From an uncultured Algibacter sp. (GTDB taxonomy: Bacteria > Bacteroidota > Bacteroidia > Flavobacteriales > Flavobacteriaceae), in assembly GCF_947490405.1 (NCBI RefSeq), contig NZ_CANLGU010000004.1:248001-312000 (forward strand): DNA of 64,000 nucleotides, written 5' to 3'. A program made the position numbers and the translations under genes. Positions 45,433 to 55,099 of the stretch are shown one piece after another; within the stretch, counting starts at the first letter, position 1, and each line of letters opens with the position of its first letter. Under the pieces are notes generated by a model that was given only the letters and a program-made list of their open reading frames with translations, was not told the origin of the DNA and did not search any database.

Positions 45433-46455
45433 ATGGATTCACTCACTCAAATTGTTTTAGGCGCTGCTTGCGGAGAAGCCGTACTAGGGAAAAAAACAGG
45501 AAACAAAGCACTCTTGTTTGGAGCTGTAGGTGGCACTATTCCAGATTTAGATGTTTTAGTAGGTAGCTGGCTTTATGGCAATGAAATTGATGCGATGTTG
45601 TTCCATCGTGGGTTCATGCATTCCATTGTGTTTACCGTTTTGGCAGCTTTTCTTTTTGGTTGGTTAGTCTATAAAGCCTACAATACTGGTGTACGCATAA
45701 ATACTACAACTCAAAAAGATTGGATAAGTTTATTCTTTTGGTCGCTTTTTACACACCCAATTTTAGATTGTTTTACACCATATGGTACTCAGCTTTTTGC
45801 GCCATTTAGTAATTATCGTGTAGCACTAAATAACATAGCGGTTGCAGATCCTGCTTACACCTTACCATTTTTAATTTGCATTATAGTTTTAATGTTTTTT
45901 AAAAGAACATCAACCAAAAGAAAACTATGGCTAAAACTAGGTTTAGGTATCAGTTCTATATACATGCTATTTACTTTAGGTAATAAATTATATGTAGACT
46001 CTATTTTTAGAAAATCCTTAAAAGAAAGCAATATTACTGCAACCAGATTCAGTACTCAACCCGCTATTTTTAATAATGTTTTGTGGTATGCTATCGCAGA
46101 AAATAGCACAGCTTATTATGTTGCAGATTATTCGTTATTCGATACCAAAAATCGTTTTTTAAACTTTAGGGAAGTACCAAAACAGCGCGATTTAAAACCT
46201 TCGGTATATAAAGATATTGAAGACTTAGCATGGTTTAGTAATCAATATTATAGTATATATAAGCTAAACAAAAACGAATACCTTTATAATGATTTGAGAT
46301 ATCCGTTGTTAGATTTAGATAACCCAAATACATCTGTGTTTAGCCTCACCTTATATAAAGATGGTAACCGACTTAATATGAAACCTTTTAAACCTAAATT
46401 CGACAGTCTAAATGATATCATTTCTCAACTTTGGGAACGTATTAAAGGCATTTAG
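45433..46455 (+). CDS. Metal-dependent hydrolase, YdjM/DUF457 family
   Basis: 340 residues from ATG 45433. MDSLTQIVLGAACGEA is the standard N-terminus; GTIPDLDVL and HRGFMHSIVF carry the conserved Asp and His residues; several TM segments follow (VLAAFLFGWLVY, TLPFLICIIVLMFF, LGISSIYMLFTLG) and then a soluble C-terminal part. Inner membrane protein of uncertain biochemical role. A structured repeat lies right after it. Confidence 0.88.
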   Translation: MDSLTQIVLGAACGEAVLGKKTGNKALLFGAVGGTIPDLDVLVGSWLYGNEIDAMLFHRGFMHSIVFTVLAAFLFGWLVYKAYNTGVRINTTTQKDWISLFFWSLFTHPILDCFTPYGTQLFAPFSNYRVALNNIAVADPAYTLPFLICIIVLMFFKRTSTKRKLWLKLGLGISSIYMLFTLGNKLYVDSIFRKSLKESNITATRFSTQPAIFNNVLWYAIAENSTAYYVADYSLFDTKNRFLNFREVPKQRDLKPSVYKDIEDLAWFSNQYYSIYKLNKNEYLYNDLRYPLLDLDNPNTSVFSLTLYKDGNRLNMKPFKPKFDSLNDIISQLWERIKGI

Positions 46456-46463
46456 TTTTTTGG

Positions 46464-46547
46464 GCGCAACCCAAGGGTCGGGCTTTCCACTAATAGTTTT
46501 GGCTCGATGCACGCCTCGCCAAAAGCTGCCGTTACAATCCCTTGCGC
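46464..46547. repeat. Structured intergenic repeat, copy 2
   Basis: Second copy of the element at 27078-27175: AAGGGTCGGGCTTTC and CAATCCCTT are shared. Outer arms GCGCAA/TTGCGC and inner arms TTTTGGC (46497-46503)/GCCAAAA (46518-46524) pair perfectly, with different sequence from copy 1. Confidence 0.8.
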
Positions 46548-46620
46548 AATCATCCGCCAGTTTTAATTTCAAAACAAAAATAAATGTGTACCTGCTTAAG
46601 CCATTTTCTTATAAGTTTAT

Positions 46621-47853
46621 TTAGTAAGCTTCAGTAAAACAGCTCTTTTTGTCTTCCAAAATGCCAATTTCAATCATGCAATCTCGCATCATGTGGTAAG
46701 TACGTTTAATATCAGCATCCAAACCAATAGAAAAACGAATCAAGCCATCGCTCAACCCCATTTTTTTTTGCTCATCCTCGGGAATTTCAGAAGATGTAGA
46801 ACTCCCAGGAGCACTAAACAACGTTTTGTAAAACCCCAGACTCACAGCTAAATACCCTAAATTTCTATTTTGCATGAGTTCCATAAGTTTATTAGCTTTT
46901 TCTAGTGAGCCAACATCTACGGTAAGCATACCACCAAAACCATAAGTTTCGTTCATCATGTTTTTAAACAACTCATGAGAAGGATGCGATTTTAGTCCAG
47001 GATAAACTGTTTTTAAACCATCAGCTTCAAATTTTTCAGCTAAATACAAACCATTTTTACTATGTTGTTGCATTCTAATATGTAGTGTTCTTAGGTTTTT
47101 TAAAACAGACGCAGCACGTAAGCTATCCATGGTAGAGCCTAAAAGCATCGAAGCACCATCGTTTACATTTCTTAAATCGTTTATAAATTCTTGTGTTCCA
47201 CAAACCACACCGCCAACAGTATCACTAGAGCCATTAATAAACTTTGTTAAACTATGTATAACAATATCAGCACCCAAAGTAGCAGGAGAAATGGATAATG
47301 GAGAAAACGTATTATCAACCACTAACTTTAAATCATGCTTTTTTGCTATTTCTGCTAAACCTTTAATATCTGCAACTTCTAAAAGTGGATTACTCACAGA
47401 TTCGCAGTAAATAACTTTAGTATGTTTTGTTATTGAGGCTTCAACAATATCTAGTTTAGTAATATCAACAAAACTAGTTTTAATATTAAATTTAGGTGTA
47501 AAATTTTTAAGGAAGGCATACGTGCCACCATAAATTGTTCTACTAGAAATAATATGATCTCCCGCAACACACAACTGCATAATTACAGGGGTTATAGCGC
47601 CCATTCCAGAAGCTGAAACATTAGCCGTTTCAGTACCTTCCATTGCTGCTAAAGCTTCGCCTAAATATAAGTTTGATGGTGATGAGTGTCGCGAATACAA
47701 ATAGCAACCATCTGCATTACCTTCAAAAGTATCAAACATGGTTTTTGCAGATAAAAAGGTGTAAGTAGACGAATCTGAAATAGAGGGGTTTACTCCTCCA
47801 AATTCACCAAAATATTGTAAGTCCTGAATATTGTTTGCGGGTTTAAAAGCCAT
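46621..47853 (-). CDS. Trans-sulfuration-family PLP enzyme (methionine gamma-lyase / cystathionine gamma-synthase type)
   Basis: 410 residues. Cys/Met-metabolism PLP family marks: YSRHSSPSNLYLGEALAAMEG, SGMGAITPVIMQL, YCESVSNPLLEVADI, DNTFSPLSISPATLGADIVIHSLTKFINGSSD with the Schiff-base Lys, and a C-terminal LIRFSIGLD. Whether it breaks down methionine or makes cystathionine cannot be told. It is divergent from an Lrp/AsnC regulator 159 bp away, a common arrangement for amino-acid catabolic genes, which favours the lyase. Confidence 0.9.
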   Translation of the reverse strand: MAFKPANNIQDLQYFGEFGGVNPSISDSSTYTFLSAKTMFDTFEGNADGCYLYSRHSSPSNLYLGEALAAMEGTETANVSASGMGAITPVIMQLCVAGDHIISSRTIYGGTYAFLKNFTPKFNIKTSFVDITKLDIVEASITKHTKVIYCESVSNPLLEVADIKGLAEIAKKHDLKLVVDNTFSPLSISPATLGADIVIHSLTKFINGSSDTVGGVVCGTQEFINDLRNVNDGASMLLGSTMDSLRAASVLKNLRTLHIRMQQHSKNGLYLAEKFEADGLKTVYPGLKSHPSHELFKNMMNETYGFGGMLTVDVGSLEKANKLMELMQNRNLGYLAVSLGFYKTLFSAPGSSTSSEIPEDEQKKMGLSDGLIRFSIGLDADIKRTYHMMRDCMIEIGILEDKKSCFTEAY

Positions 47854-48012
47854 TTTTAGTATGTTTTATTCTTATACAAAACTTATTAAAATAAGATTAT
47901 AAAACAATTATTGATATAAAATTTAGAAAATAAAACTATAATAATGTATATTTATAGAATTATATTTTAATAATAGACGCTTTCTTGATCTTCTAAAGAA
48001 ATTATTTCAATT

Positions 48013-48471
48013 ATGACTTTTGATACTGTAGATAAAAAACTTCTAGAATACCTCCAGAACGATAGTAAACAAACAAATAAAGAACTTTCTAATAAACTCG
48101 GTTTATCAGTTACTGCCGTTTATGAGCGTATAAAAAAACTAGAAAAAGGAGGTTTTATTGATGGATACATAGCATTAGTAAATAAAGAAAAAGTAAATCG
48201 TAATTTTGTAGTATTTTGTCATGTAAAATTGGTGCAACATAGTCAAGAATTTGTAGTTAGGTTTGAAAAAGAAGTAAAAAAATTAAATGAAGTATTAGAG
48301 TGTTATCATTTAAGCGGAGATTACGATTATTTATTAAAAGTTATTGTTGCCGATATGCAGGAATTTAGAGCCTTTATGGTTGAGAAATTAACCAACATTA
48401 ACCATATTGGGAGTACGCACAGTATGTTTGTAATTAACGAAGTTAAACATACCACAGTAATAAATTTTTAA
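48013..48471 (+). CDS. Lrp/AsnC-family transcriptional regulator
   Basis: 152 residues. N-terminal winged HTH (DKKLLEYLQNDSKQTNKELSNKLGLS, VYERIKKLEKGGFIDGY) and a C-terminal ligand-binding RAM domain (CYHLSGDYDYLLKVIVADMQEFRAFM). Probably controls the divergent trans-sulfuration enzyme in response to an amino acid such as methionine. The CPBP protease gene begins two bases after its stop. Confidence 0.92.
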   Translation: MTFDTVDKKLLEYLQNDSKQTNKELSNKLGLSVTAVYERIKKLEKGGFIDGYIALVNKEKVNRNFVVFCHVKLVQHSQEFVVRFEKEVKKLNEVLECYHLSGDYDYLLKVIVADMQEFRAFMVEKLTNINHIGSTHSMFVINEVKHTTVINF

Positions 48472-48472
48472 C

Positions 48473-49099
48473 ATGCAATCCACACTATACAAAAGCTTAG
48501 AGTTATTTATTGTATTTGTTTTAATACCAATTAGTTTTGCTATAGATTATTCAGTATGGATCAAACTTGGAATTGGTGTTTTTGGGTTCATTTATGTAAT
48601 TTATGTGTTATTGAGAGTTGAAAAAATTAAATTAAAAATAGCAAAACAATTAGATTGGAAAACCTTTTGGAAGGCCACCGCTATTAAACTCTCACTAATT
48701 ATAATTATTACAATTAGTTTTGTTTGGGTTACTGATAGTACTCAGCTTTTTAATGTACTGCTAAACAAACCTTTAAAGTGGCTCATGTTATTATTTATTT
48801 ATAGTTTTTTTTCAGTGTATCCTCAAGAATTAATTTATAGAACTTTCTTCTTTAAACGCTATGGCTCACTGCTAAAAAGTGATAGCTTATTTATTTTTAT
48901 AAATGCCATATTGTTTTCTTTGGCACATTTCTTTTTTAGAAGCCCTTTGGTATTATTATTAACTTTTTTAGGCGGCATTTTATTCGCACTAACATTCAAG
49001 AAAACAGAATCAACGCTTTTGGTATCTATAGAGCATGCTATTTATGGGTGTTGGCTTTTTACAGTTGGTATGGGTGAAATACTTGGTTTTCCTAGCTAA
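48473..49099 (+). CDS. CPBP-family intramembrane metalloprotease
   Basis: 208 residues, six or more TM segments. The family motifs are PQELIYRTFFFKRYG (usually EExxxR, here Q-E with the second Glu and the Arg kept), SLAHFFFRSP with the first His, and the third motif at LVSIEHAIYG. The replaced first Glu may weaken activity. It probably forms a unit with the lrp gene. Confidence 0.8.
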   Translation: MQSTLYKSLELFIVFVLIPISFAIDYSVWIKLGIGVFGFIYVIYVLLRVEKIKLKIAKQLDWKTFWKATAIKLSLIIIITISFVWVTDSTQLFNVLLNKPLKWLMLLFIYSFFSVYPQELIYRTFFFKRYGSLLKSDSLFIFINAILFSLAHFFFRSPLVLLLTFLGGILFALTFKKTESTLLVSIEHAIYGCWLFTVGMGEILGFPS

Positions 49100-49175
49100 A
49101 TATTTAAATAAAATCGTACATAATAAAACTTTTTGTTACTTTAGGGAAGCTATTATTAACTAAATATTATTAAAT

Positions 49176-49697
49176 ATGAAAAAATTAGGACCTATTATTA
49201 TTGGATTTATTATTGGAGCTGTATTAACGTATTACTTTTGCCCAAGGCATGGTGATATGGATATGACGACAATGGATATAGAAGTTAAAGCACCAAAAGA
49301 TACCATTTCTGTAGCACAAGCTAAAATTTTAAGTAAAAACTGGGAGCAAAGAAATCCAACCGAAGTAGATTCTACTTTAGAGGTTGAAGGCTCCAAAAAG
49401 AAAATTCGTTCTGTTTGGTGGTCTTTAGATGAAATAAACGAATATTTGGATTATGCTAAAACAGAATCTCATAATTTAGGTTATACTATGACAGGTATTA
49501 GAGTATATTTAGGGAATTACGGTAATGTAAAAGACCCTATAAAAAAGAATAGAAATACAATGTTTATTGTGCCAACAGGACCAAGGAATACCTCAAAAGC
49601 AAGTGCTTTAAGTATTAGTCTTAGTGTTAAAGAAGATGATATTCCTGCACCGCCTTTAAATGAAGGAAATGGAGGGCCAAATGGGTATCCTCAATAA
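49176..49697 (+). CDS. Membrane-anchored hypothetical protein
   Basis: 173 residues. N-terminal TM anchor (KKLGPIIIGFIIGAVLTYYF) and a soluble periplasmic part (VAQAKILSKNWEQRNPTEVD, RSVWWSLDEINEYLDYAK, MTGIRVYLGNYG). The last ~25 residues are rich in Pro, Gly and Asn. Not recognised. Confidence 0.65.
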   Translation: MKKLGPIIIGFIIGAVLTYYFCPRHGDMDMTTMDIEVKAPKDTISVAQAKILSKNWEQRNPTEVDSTLEVEGSKKKIRSVWWSLDEINEYLDYAKTESHNLGYTMTGIRVYLGNYGNVKDPIKKNRNTMFIVPTGPRNTSKASALSISLSVKEDDIPAPPLNEGNGGPNGYPQ

Positions 49698-49794
49698 ATC
49701 TAAACTAGTGTATTTTATAAGTCAAATATTATGACTTTTTTTTAATAAATTTAAACCAACTTAATAGAAAATAAAAGTACCCATATTAACTTTA

Positions 49795-50499
49795 ATGAAT
49801 GATTTTTTATTAGAATACAAAAATACAATTACAATTAGTGTAGAAATTTTGGCGGCTGTTACTGGTTTATTACTTTATACAAGGTATAGATCAACTGCCG
49901 CTAAATATTTTATATGGTTTTTAGTTTTTCTTTTTTTTTGCGATTTTTTGGGTAGTTACTCAAAGTATATAAGAAATGATAGTTTTCTTAATTTTTTAGA
50001 AGGTACACCGCTTGAACAAAACTATTGGTTTTTTACATTATTTTGGAAGATAGGAGCGCCAGTTTTTTTTTCATTTTATTACTTTAAAATTTTATCTAAT
50101 AAAACGAGTAAAAAATTAGTTAGGTATGGTGGGATTTTGTTTTTACTGTTTTCGGTCAGTTATATTATTTTAAACTGGGAAGCCTATTTCAATACTTTTT
50201 TTCCAATAATTAGTGTTTTAGGAGCGATCATTATTTTTTTATGTTCGGTATTTTATTTTATTGAAATATTACAAAGTGAGAAAATATTAATTTTTTATAA
50301 ATCATTAAACTTTTATATCAGTGCTGCTATATTTATTTGGTGGTTAATTGTAACTCCAATCGTATTTTATGATATATATATGTCCAATTCAGATTGGAAT
50401 TTTATTTTTCTAAGGTGGCAAATTTATTTATTTGCTAATATTTTAATGTATTCAACTTTTACCTTTGCTTTAATATGGTGCAGACCACAGAAAGATTAG
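49795..50499 (+). CDS. Seven-TM membrane protein coupled to a histidine kinase
   Basis: 234 residues with seven hydrophobic segments (ISVEILAAVTGLLLYT, YFIWFLVFLFFCDFLG, FFTLFWKIGAPVFFSFYYF, GGILFLLFSVSYIIL, IISVLGAIIIFLCSVFYFI, YISAAIFIWWLIVTPIV, YLFANILMYSTFTFALIW). No enzymatic motif. Its end overlaps the kinase start by 25 bases; the kinase itself has only one TM segment, so this protein may be the sensory partner. Confidence 0.7.
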   Translation: MNDFLLEYKNTITISVEILAAVTGLLLYTRYRSTAAKYFIWFLVFLFFCDFLGSYSKYIRNDSFLNFLEGTPLEQNYWFFTLFWKIGAPVFFSFYYFKILSNKTSKKLVRYGGILFLLFSVSYIILNWEAYFNTFFPIISVLGAIIIFLCSVFYFIEILQSEKILIFYKSLNFYISAAIFIWWLIVTPIVFYDIYMSNSDWNFIFLRWQIYLFANILMYSTFTFALIWCRPQKD

Positions 50500-51275
50500 C
50501 TAGTACAGCTTCTGAACGTTATTTATTAGTATATATGATAATGGTATTAATTATCATTACTTCACTTGTTATAGTGTTTTTTATAGTTTTTCAAAGGCGG
50601 AAAAACAAACTTTTACAAGATAAAATGAAACAACAACAAGCTTTTGAAGCAGAAATAGTTCAAGCACAAACTGAGGCTCAAGAGCAAACCTTAAAAAACA
50701 TTGGCTGGGAGTTGCACGATAATGTTGGGCAATTATTGTCTTTTGCTAGTATGCAGTTAAGTATTTTAAAAATGCAAGTTGCGGATGATGTTAGGGATAA
50801 GTTTAAAGATACTTCTGAGGCGCTCAGTAATGGTTTAAAAGAGGTTAGAGCACTTTCAAAAACATTAAATAACGATGTGATTTTAAATATCGGTTTTGAG
50901 AAGTCTATAACCAATGAGTTAGACAGAATGAAAAAGATGAAATTCACCTCTGCTGAACTCAAAATTATGGGTGATAAAGTTGATTTTAAAGACCGAAAAC
51001 ACGAAATTATTATCTTTAGAATTCTTCAAGAATTTTTATCGAATTCTGTAAAATATTCTGAAGCCAAAAACATCGCTATTACTTTAGATTATAAGCCTGA
51101 AAGTATAATTATTACTGCATCTGATGATGGCAAAGGTTTTGATATGAAAGAAATTGAACAAGGTTCTGGTTTAATTAACATGAAGAGTAGAGCAACTTTA
51201 ATTGGTGCTACTTTAAATTTACATTCTAAACCCAATAAAGGTGTTCAATTAGTTTTAGACTACCCTTTAAATTGA
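50475..51275 (+). CDS. Sensor histidine kinase (NarX/HisKA_3-like)
   Basis: 266 residues: one TM segment (YMIMVLIIITSLVIVFFIVF), a coiled coil rich in Q and E (KMKQQQAFEAEIVQAQTEAQ), the H box IGWELHDNVGQLLSFASMQL, and a HATPase_c domain with FLSNSVKYSEA, SDDGKGFD and GSGLINMKSRA. No response-regulator gene is next to it, so its partner is elsewhere. Probably receives its signal from the upstream 7TM protein. Confidence 0.9.
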   Translation: MVQTTERLASTASERYLLVYMIMVLIIITSLVIVFFIVFQRRKNKLLQDKMKQQQAFEAEIVQAQTEAQEQTLKNIGWELHDNVGQLLSFASMQLSILKMQVADDVRDKFKDTSEALSNGLKEVRALSKTLNNDVILNIGFEKSITNELDRMKKMKFTSAELKIMGDKVDFKDRKHEIIIFRILQEFLSNSVKYSEAKNIAITLDYKPESIIITASDDGKGFDMKEIEQGSGLINMKSRATLIGATLNLHSKPNKGVQLVLDYPLN

Positions 51276-52655
51276 TTACCCGAAATACTTAAAAACTTTT
51301 TTTAGTAAATACATTTTCCCTTTATAAGGAGCATATCTAAATGAAGGGTCAAACCAATTACTTCGCTTAATAATTGGCTTTATATTTGAAAAAGTATCAT
51401 ACCCATGCTTACCGTGGTATTTGCCCATGCCACTGGCGCCAATACCCCCAAATGGTAGTCGGTGGTTTCCAAAATGAATCAATAGATCATTAATAACTCC
51501 GCCACCATAACTAAATTTCTCAATGACTTCTTTAACAAACGACTTTTGGTTTGAAAACACATATAACGATAGTGGTCGTTCTAAACTCCATATTATTTGC
51601 TCCATATCTTCATTAGTCTCATAAGTTAGTATAGGTAAAATAGGTCCGAAGATTTCTTCTTGCATGATTTTACTATCTAAGCTTGGTGAATCTACAATTG
51701 TTGGAGAGACATAACACTCATCAATATCAACTTCACCTCCAAAAACAATATTTGTGTCTTTTAATAAATCTGCAAGCCTTTTGGTATTTTTTGTATTAAT
51801 AATTCGAGGCAAATCTGGCGATAATTTTGAGTTTTTACCATAACGTCGAATTATTTCTGTTTTCAATGCATCAATCAGCTTATGCTTAATATTAGATTTA
51901 GCAATTACATAATCTGCTGCAATACAGGTTTGTCCACCATTTAAGAGCTTTCCCCAAACCAATCTTCTAGCCACAAGTTTTAAGTTTACAGTGTCATCTA
52001 CAATACATGGTGATTTCCCTCCAAGTTCTAGAGTTACTGGTGTTAGGTGTTTTGCTGCAGCCTGAGCTATAATTTTTCCAACTTTTGTACTGCCTGTAAA
52101 GAAAATATAATCCCATTGTTCCGCTAACAATGCTGCTGAAGTTTCTATACCGCCTTCAATAGAAATAGCCATTGTTTTAGTGAAAGTATTTTGAATAATT
52201 TTAGTGATTACTTTTGATGTATGCTTTGTAAGTTCACTAGGTTTTAATACCACTGTATTTCCAGCAGCTATAGCCATGATTAAAGGTTCCATAGCTAGAA
52301 GAAAAGGATAATTCCAAGGTGCAATAACTAAAACAGTTCCATAGGGCTCTTTATAGATATAATCTTTTGAAGGAAAGGTTAAAAGCGAGGATTTAATACG
52401 TTTTGGTTTCGACCACTTTTTTAGATTTTTTATAGCCAGATTTAATTCTGCAATAACTAATCCAAATTCACTTAGGTAAGATTCGAATTCTGATTTTCTA
52501 AAATCTTTTTTTAAAGCATCAAATATGTTTTGTTCATGCTCTAAAATTTCTTTTTTTAAAGTTTTTAAAAGCTTTAGCCTGTAAGTAACATCCTTTGTTT
52601 GTTGAGACTTGAAAAATCTTCGTTGATTCTTTATTATATTGGGTAGGGTATTCAA
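51276..52655 (-). CDS. Aldehyde dehydrogenase family protein
   Basis: 459 residues of the class-3-like group. VIAPWNYPFLLAMEPL and the FFTGSTKVGKII nucleotide-binding box, ELGGKSPCIVDD with the catalytic Glu, NGGQTCIAADYVI with the catalytic Cys, and EIFGPILPIL are present. Oxidises aldehydes to acids with NAD(P); the length and the C-terminal aromatic/basic segment (MYLLKKVFKYFG) resemble fatty-aldehyde enzymes that touch membranes. Convergent with the kinase gene. Confidence 0.92.
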   Translation of the reverse strand: MNTLPNIIKNQRRFFKSQQTKDVTYRLKLLKTLKKEILEHEQNIFDALKKDFRKSEFESYLSEFGLVIAELNLAIKNLKKWSKPKRIKSSLLTFPSKDYIYKEPYGTVLVIAPWNYPFLLAMEPLIMAIAAGNTVVLKPSELTKHTSKVITKIIQNTFTKTMAISIEGGIETSAALLAEQWDYIFFTGSTKVGKIIAQAAAKHLTPVTLELGGKSPCIVDDTVNLKLVARRLVWGKLLNGGQTCIAADYVIAKSNIKHKLIDALKTEIIRRYGKNSKLSPDLPRIINTKNTKRLADLLKDTNIVFGGEVDIDECYVSPTIVDSPSLDSKIMQEEIFGPILPILTYETNEDMEQIIWSLERPLSLYVFSNQKSFVKEVIEKFSYGGGVINDLLIHFGNHRLPFGGIGASGMGKYHGKHGYDTFSNIKPIIKRSNWFDPSFRYAPYKGKMYLLKKVFKYFG

Positions 52656-52684
52656 TAGTAAAGCTTTTTCTAAAGGTATTTAAA

Positions 52685-53383
52685 TTAAACTAAACAAGCG
52701 TTCCAAATAGCATCATTTGGTAAAGGGGCATCTATTGAAATAGATGCCTTTTTTACAGGATGAATAAACTCAATATGTTTGGCATGTAAACTTATACTGG
52801 CATCTTTGTTACTTCTATCAAAACCGTATTTTAAATCACCCTTTATAGGGCACCCTATATTTGATAATTGAACGCGAATTTGATGGTGCCTTCCCGTTTC
52901 TAGATTAACTTCTAGTAAATAATAGTTATCTAACTTTTTTATAACTTGATAATGTAGAATCGCTTTTTTACTATTAGTAACCTCTTTGGAGTAAGCTCTA
53001 GATTTATTGTTTTTAGGGTTTTTAACGAGCCAATTTATAAGCGTATCCTCGTGCTTAGGTGGTTCGTTTTTAACGATGGCCCAATAGGTTTTTTTTATGT
53101 CTTTAGAAAGGAATAATTTATTTAGTCTAGGAAGTACTTTGCTCGTTTTTGCAAAAATCACTAGACCACTAGTAGGTCTGTCTAAGCGATGTACAGTTCC
53201 TAAATACACGTTTCCTGGTTTGTTGTATTTGTCTTTGATAAATTCCTTCACAACATCACTAAGTGGTTTATCTCCCGTTTTATCACCTTGAACGATATCA
53301 CCAGCACGTTTGTTTATAATGATGATGTGGTTGTCTTCATATAAGACTTGAAGATTGCTTTTATTTGAATGCGTTTTTTGCAC
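52685..53383 (-). CDS. RluA-family RNA pseudouridine synthase
   Basis: 232 residues. The catalytic motif HRLDRPTSGLVIFAKT contains the catalytic Asp; VLYEDNHIIIINKRAG and LETGRHHQIRVQLSNIGCPI are the other RluA motifs. It lacks an N-terminal S4 domain, like RluC/RluA short forms. Target rRNA or tRNA position unknown. Its first base coincides with the last base of panB. Confidence 0.92.
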   Translation of the reverse strand: MQKTHSNKSNLQVLYEDNHIIIINKRAGDIVQGDKTGDKPLSDVVKEFIKDKYNKPGNVYLGTVHRLDRPTSGLVIFAKTSKVLPRLNKLFLSKDIKKTYWAIVKNEPPKHEDTLINWLVKNPKNNKSRAYSKEVTNSKKAILHYQVIKKLDNYYLLEVNLETGRHHQIRVQLSNIGCPIKGDLKYGFDRSNKDASISLHAKHIEFIHPVKKASISIDAPLPNDAIWNACLV

Positions 53384-54201
53384 TAGTATGATTCACTCTC
53401 GTTAGGAAAATCTTGAGTTTTTACATCATCTACATATTGAGAAATAGCCGTGGACATCTCTTCATATAAATTTAAGTATCGTCTTAAAAATCTAGGATTA
53501 AACTCATGCGTCATACCAATCATATCATGCAATACTAAAACTTGTCCGTCAACTTCAGATCCAGCACCTATACCTATTATAGGAATACTTACGCTTTCTG
53601 CAACTTGTTTAGCAAGTTTCGCAGGTATTTTTTCTAAAACAATAGCAAAGCATCCTAATTTTTCTAACATTTTAGCATCCTCTAATAATTGTTCTGCTTC
53701 TTGTTCTTCTTTAGCACGAACAGTATATGTTCCAAATTTATATATAGATTGAGGTGTTAAACCTAAATGGCCCATTACAGGAATACCAGCGTTTAAGATT
53801 CGTTTTATAGATTCTTTGATTTCCTTACCACCTTCAAGTTTTACAGAATGTGCACCACTTTCTTTCATGATTCTAATTGCCGAACGCAGTGCTTCTTTAG
53901 GATCACTTTGGTAACTTCCAAAAGGTAAGTCTACAACAATAAGTGCTCTATAAATAGCCCGTACAACCGATGATGCATGATAAATCATTTGGTCTAAGGT
54001 AATTGGTAAGGTAGTTTCATGTCCAGCCATTACATTACTAGCAGAGTCGCCTACTAAGATTACATCAACTCCAGCGCTATCCACAATTTTTGCCATGGTA
54101 TAATCGTATGCGGTAAGCATTGATATTTTTTCACCCGTAGCTTTCATATCAACAAGTGATTTTACTGTTACACGTTTATATTCTTTTTTGGCAGTAGACA
54201 T
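53383..54201 (-). CDS. panB: 3-methyl-2-oxobutanoate hydroxymethyltransferase
   Basis: Makes ketopantoate in pantothenate/CoA synthesis. 272 residues from ATG 54201 ([16 protein letters not shown]); an upstream in-frame ATG would add 12 unlikely residues. Motifs: [39 protein letters not shown] in two parts with the metal-binding Asp, [15 protein letters not shown], and [19 protein letters not shown]. Full length. Confidence 0.95.
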   Translation of the reverse strand: MSTAKKEYKRVTVKSLVDMKATGEKISMLTAYDYTMAKIVDSAGVDVILVGDSASNVMAGHETTLPITLDQMIYHASSVVRAIYRALIVVDLPFGSYQSDPKEALRSAIRIMKESGAHSVKLEGGKEIKESIKRILNAGIPVMGHLGLTPQSIYKFGTYTVRAKEEQEAEQLLEDAKMLEKLGCFAIVLEKIPAKLAKQVAESVSIPIIGIGAGSEVDGQVLVLHDMIGMTHEFNPRFLRRYLNLYEEMSTAISQYVDDVKTQDFPNESESY

Positions 54202-54321
54202 GTTATTTTTGTAATTAGTTAGCACGTAAAAATACACAAAATAAGAAGATACTGTTAAACTTTTCTTTAAAGGGAATCTATAGGCTTAGATATCAGTTAT
54301 TTTAGCAAAAAACCAAAAACC

Positions 54322-54780
54322 ATGGCTCGAATAATATTTTATATAGCATTACTGATTACTTCTACTTCAATTGGACAAACCCATGAAGACACACTTGTAA
54401 AAGCTTCCGTTGATACTTTTTTTGAAGGTTTTCATAAAGGTGATACCGCTTTAATGAAATCTGTTATGGCGGATAAAATTTTGATGCAAACAGCCTATAG
54501 AAATAAAGAAGGTAAAGATATTTTGGTAACTGATAACCCCAATAAACTTATTAATGCTATTGCTGATAGACCAGACGACCAAAAATGGGATGAACGTTTG
54601 TTAGACTACAGTATACAAGTGGATGGCAACATGGCTAATGCTTGGACGCCATACGAATTTTGGTTTAATGGTGAATTTAGCCATTGTGGTGTTAACTCTT
54701 TTCAGTTATTTAAAAACGGTAATACTTGGGAGATTATTTATTTGATTGATACGCGAAGGCGTTCTACCTGCAATCAATAA
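54322..54780 (+). CDS. Secreted NTF2-like (SnoaL/lumazine-binding-type) protein
   Basis: 152 residues with signal peptide (cleavage near SIGQ). VKASVDTFFEGFHKGDTALMKSVMADKI and MANAWTPYEFWFNGEFSHCGVNSFQLFKNG fit the cone-shaped NTF2 fold found in many secreted flavobacterial proteins. No catalytic residues can be assigned; possibly a small-molecule-binding protein. Confidence 0.8.
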   Translation: MARIIFYIALLITSTSIGQTHEDTLVKASVDTFFEGFHKGDTALMKSVMADKILMQTAYRNKEGKDILVTDNPNKLINAIADRPDDQKWDERLLDYSIQVDGNMANAWTPYEFWFNGEFSHCGVNSFQLFKNGNTWEIIYLIDTRRRSTCNQ

Positions 54781-55099
54781 TCTTGAGGTTAAAGGTTTAT
54801 TTTAATTGCTGACTTTTCTGAATCAACCTTTGTAAGGGGTTGAGTATTGAAATATTGATATTCATGAATTCATTGATTTAAAATATGAACTATGAGTAAA
54901 AATTCACTCCTTTGAGTTTGCAAAAAAAATGACATTAACATACTCTGATATCTGTTACTGTGACTATTATATTAAAGAAGTATGACACTATGTCACACTT
55001 TTTGTATTGGCATAAAGATTGACTTATACTTTCCGATAATTAAAAATAAACACAATGTTTCTGTGAAAACGGGAATCTATAAACAATAAAAGATATATT
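54781..55099. other. dnaK upstream region
   Basis: 319 bp without a gene. It contains the palindrome TGACA-CTA-TGTCA at 54983-54995, followed by TTTTTG at 55000 and TATACTTTC near 55026, which could be a promoter with an imperfect -7 element. Confidence 0.5.
54983..54995. promoter_or_regulatory. Palindrome in the dnaK promoter region
   Basis: TGACA-CTA-TGTCA, 105 bp before the dnaK start codon and just ahead of a possible -33 element. It may be a heat-shock operator; CIRCE (TTAGCACTC-type) is absent. Confidence 0.4.
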
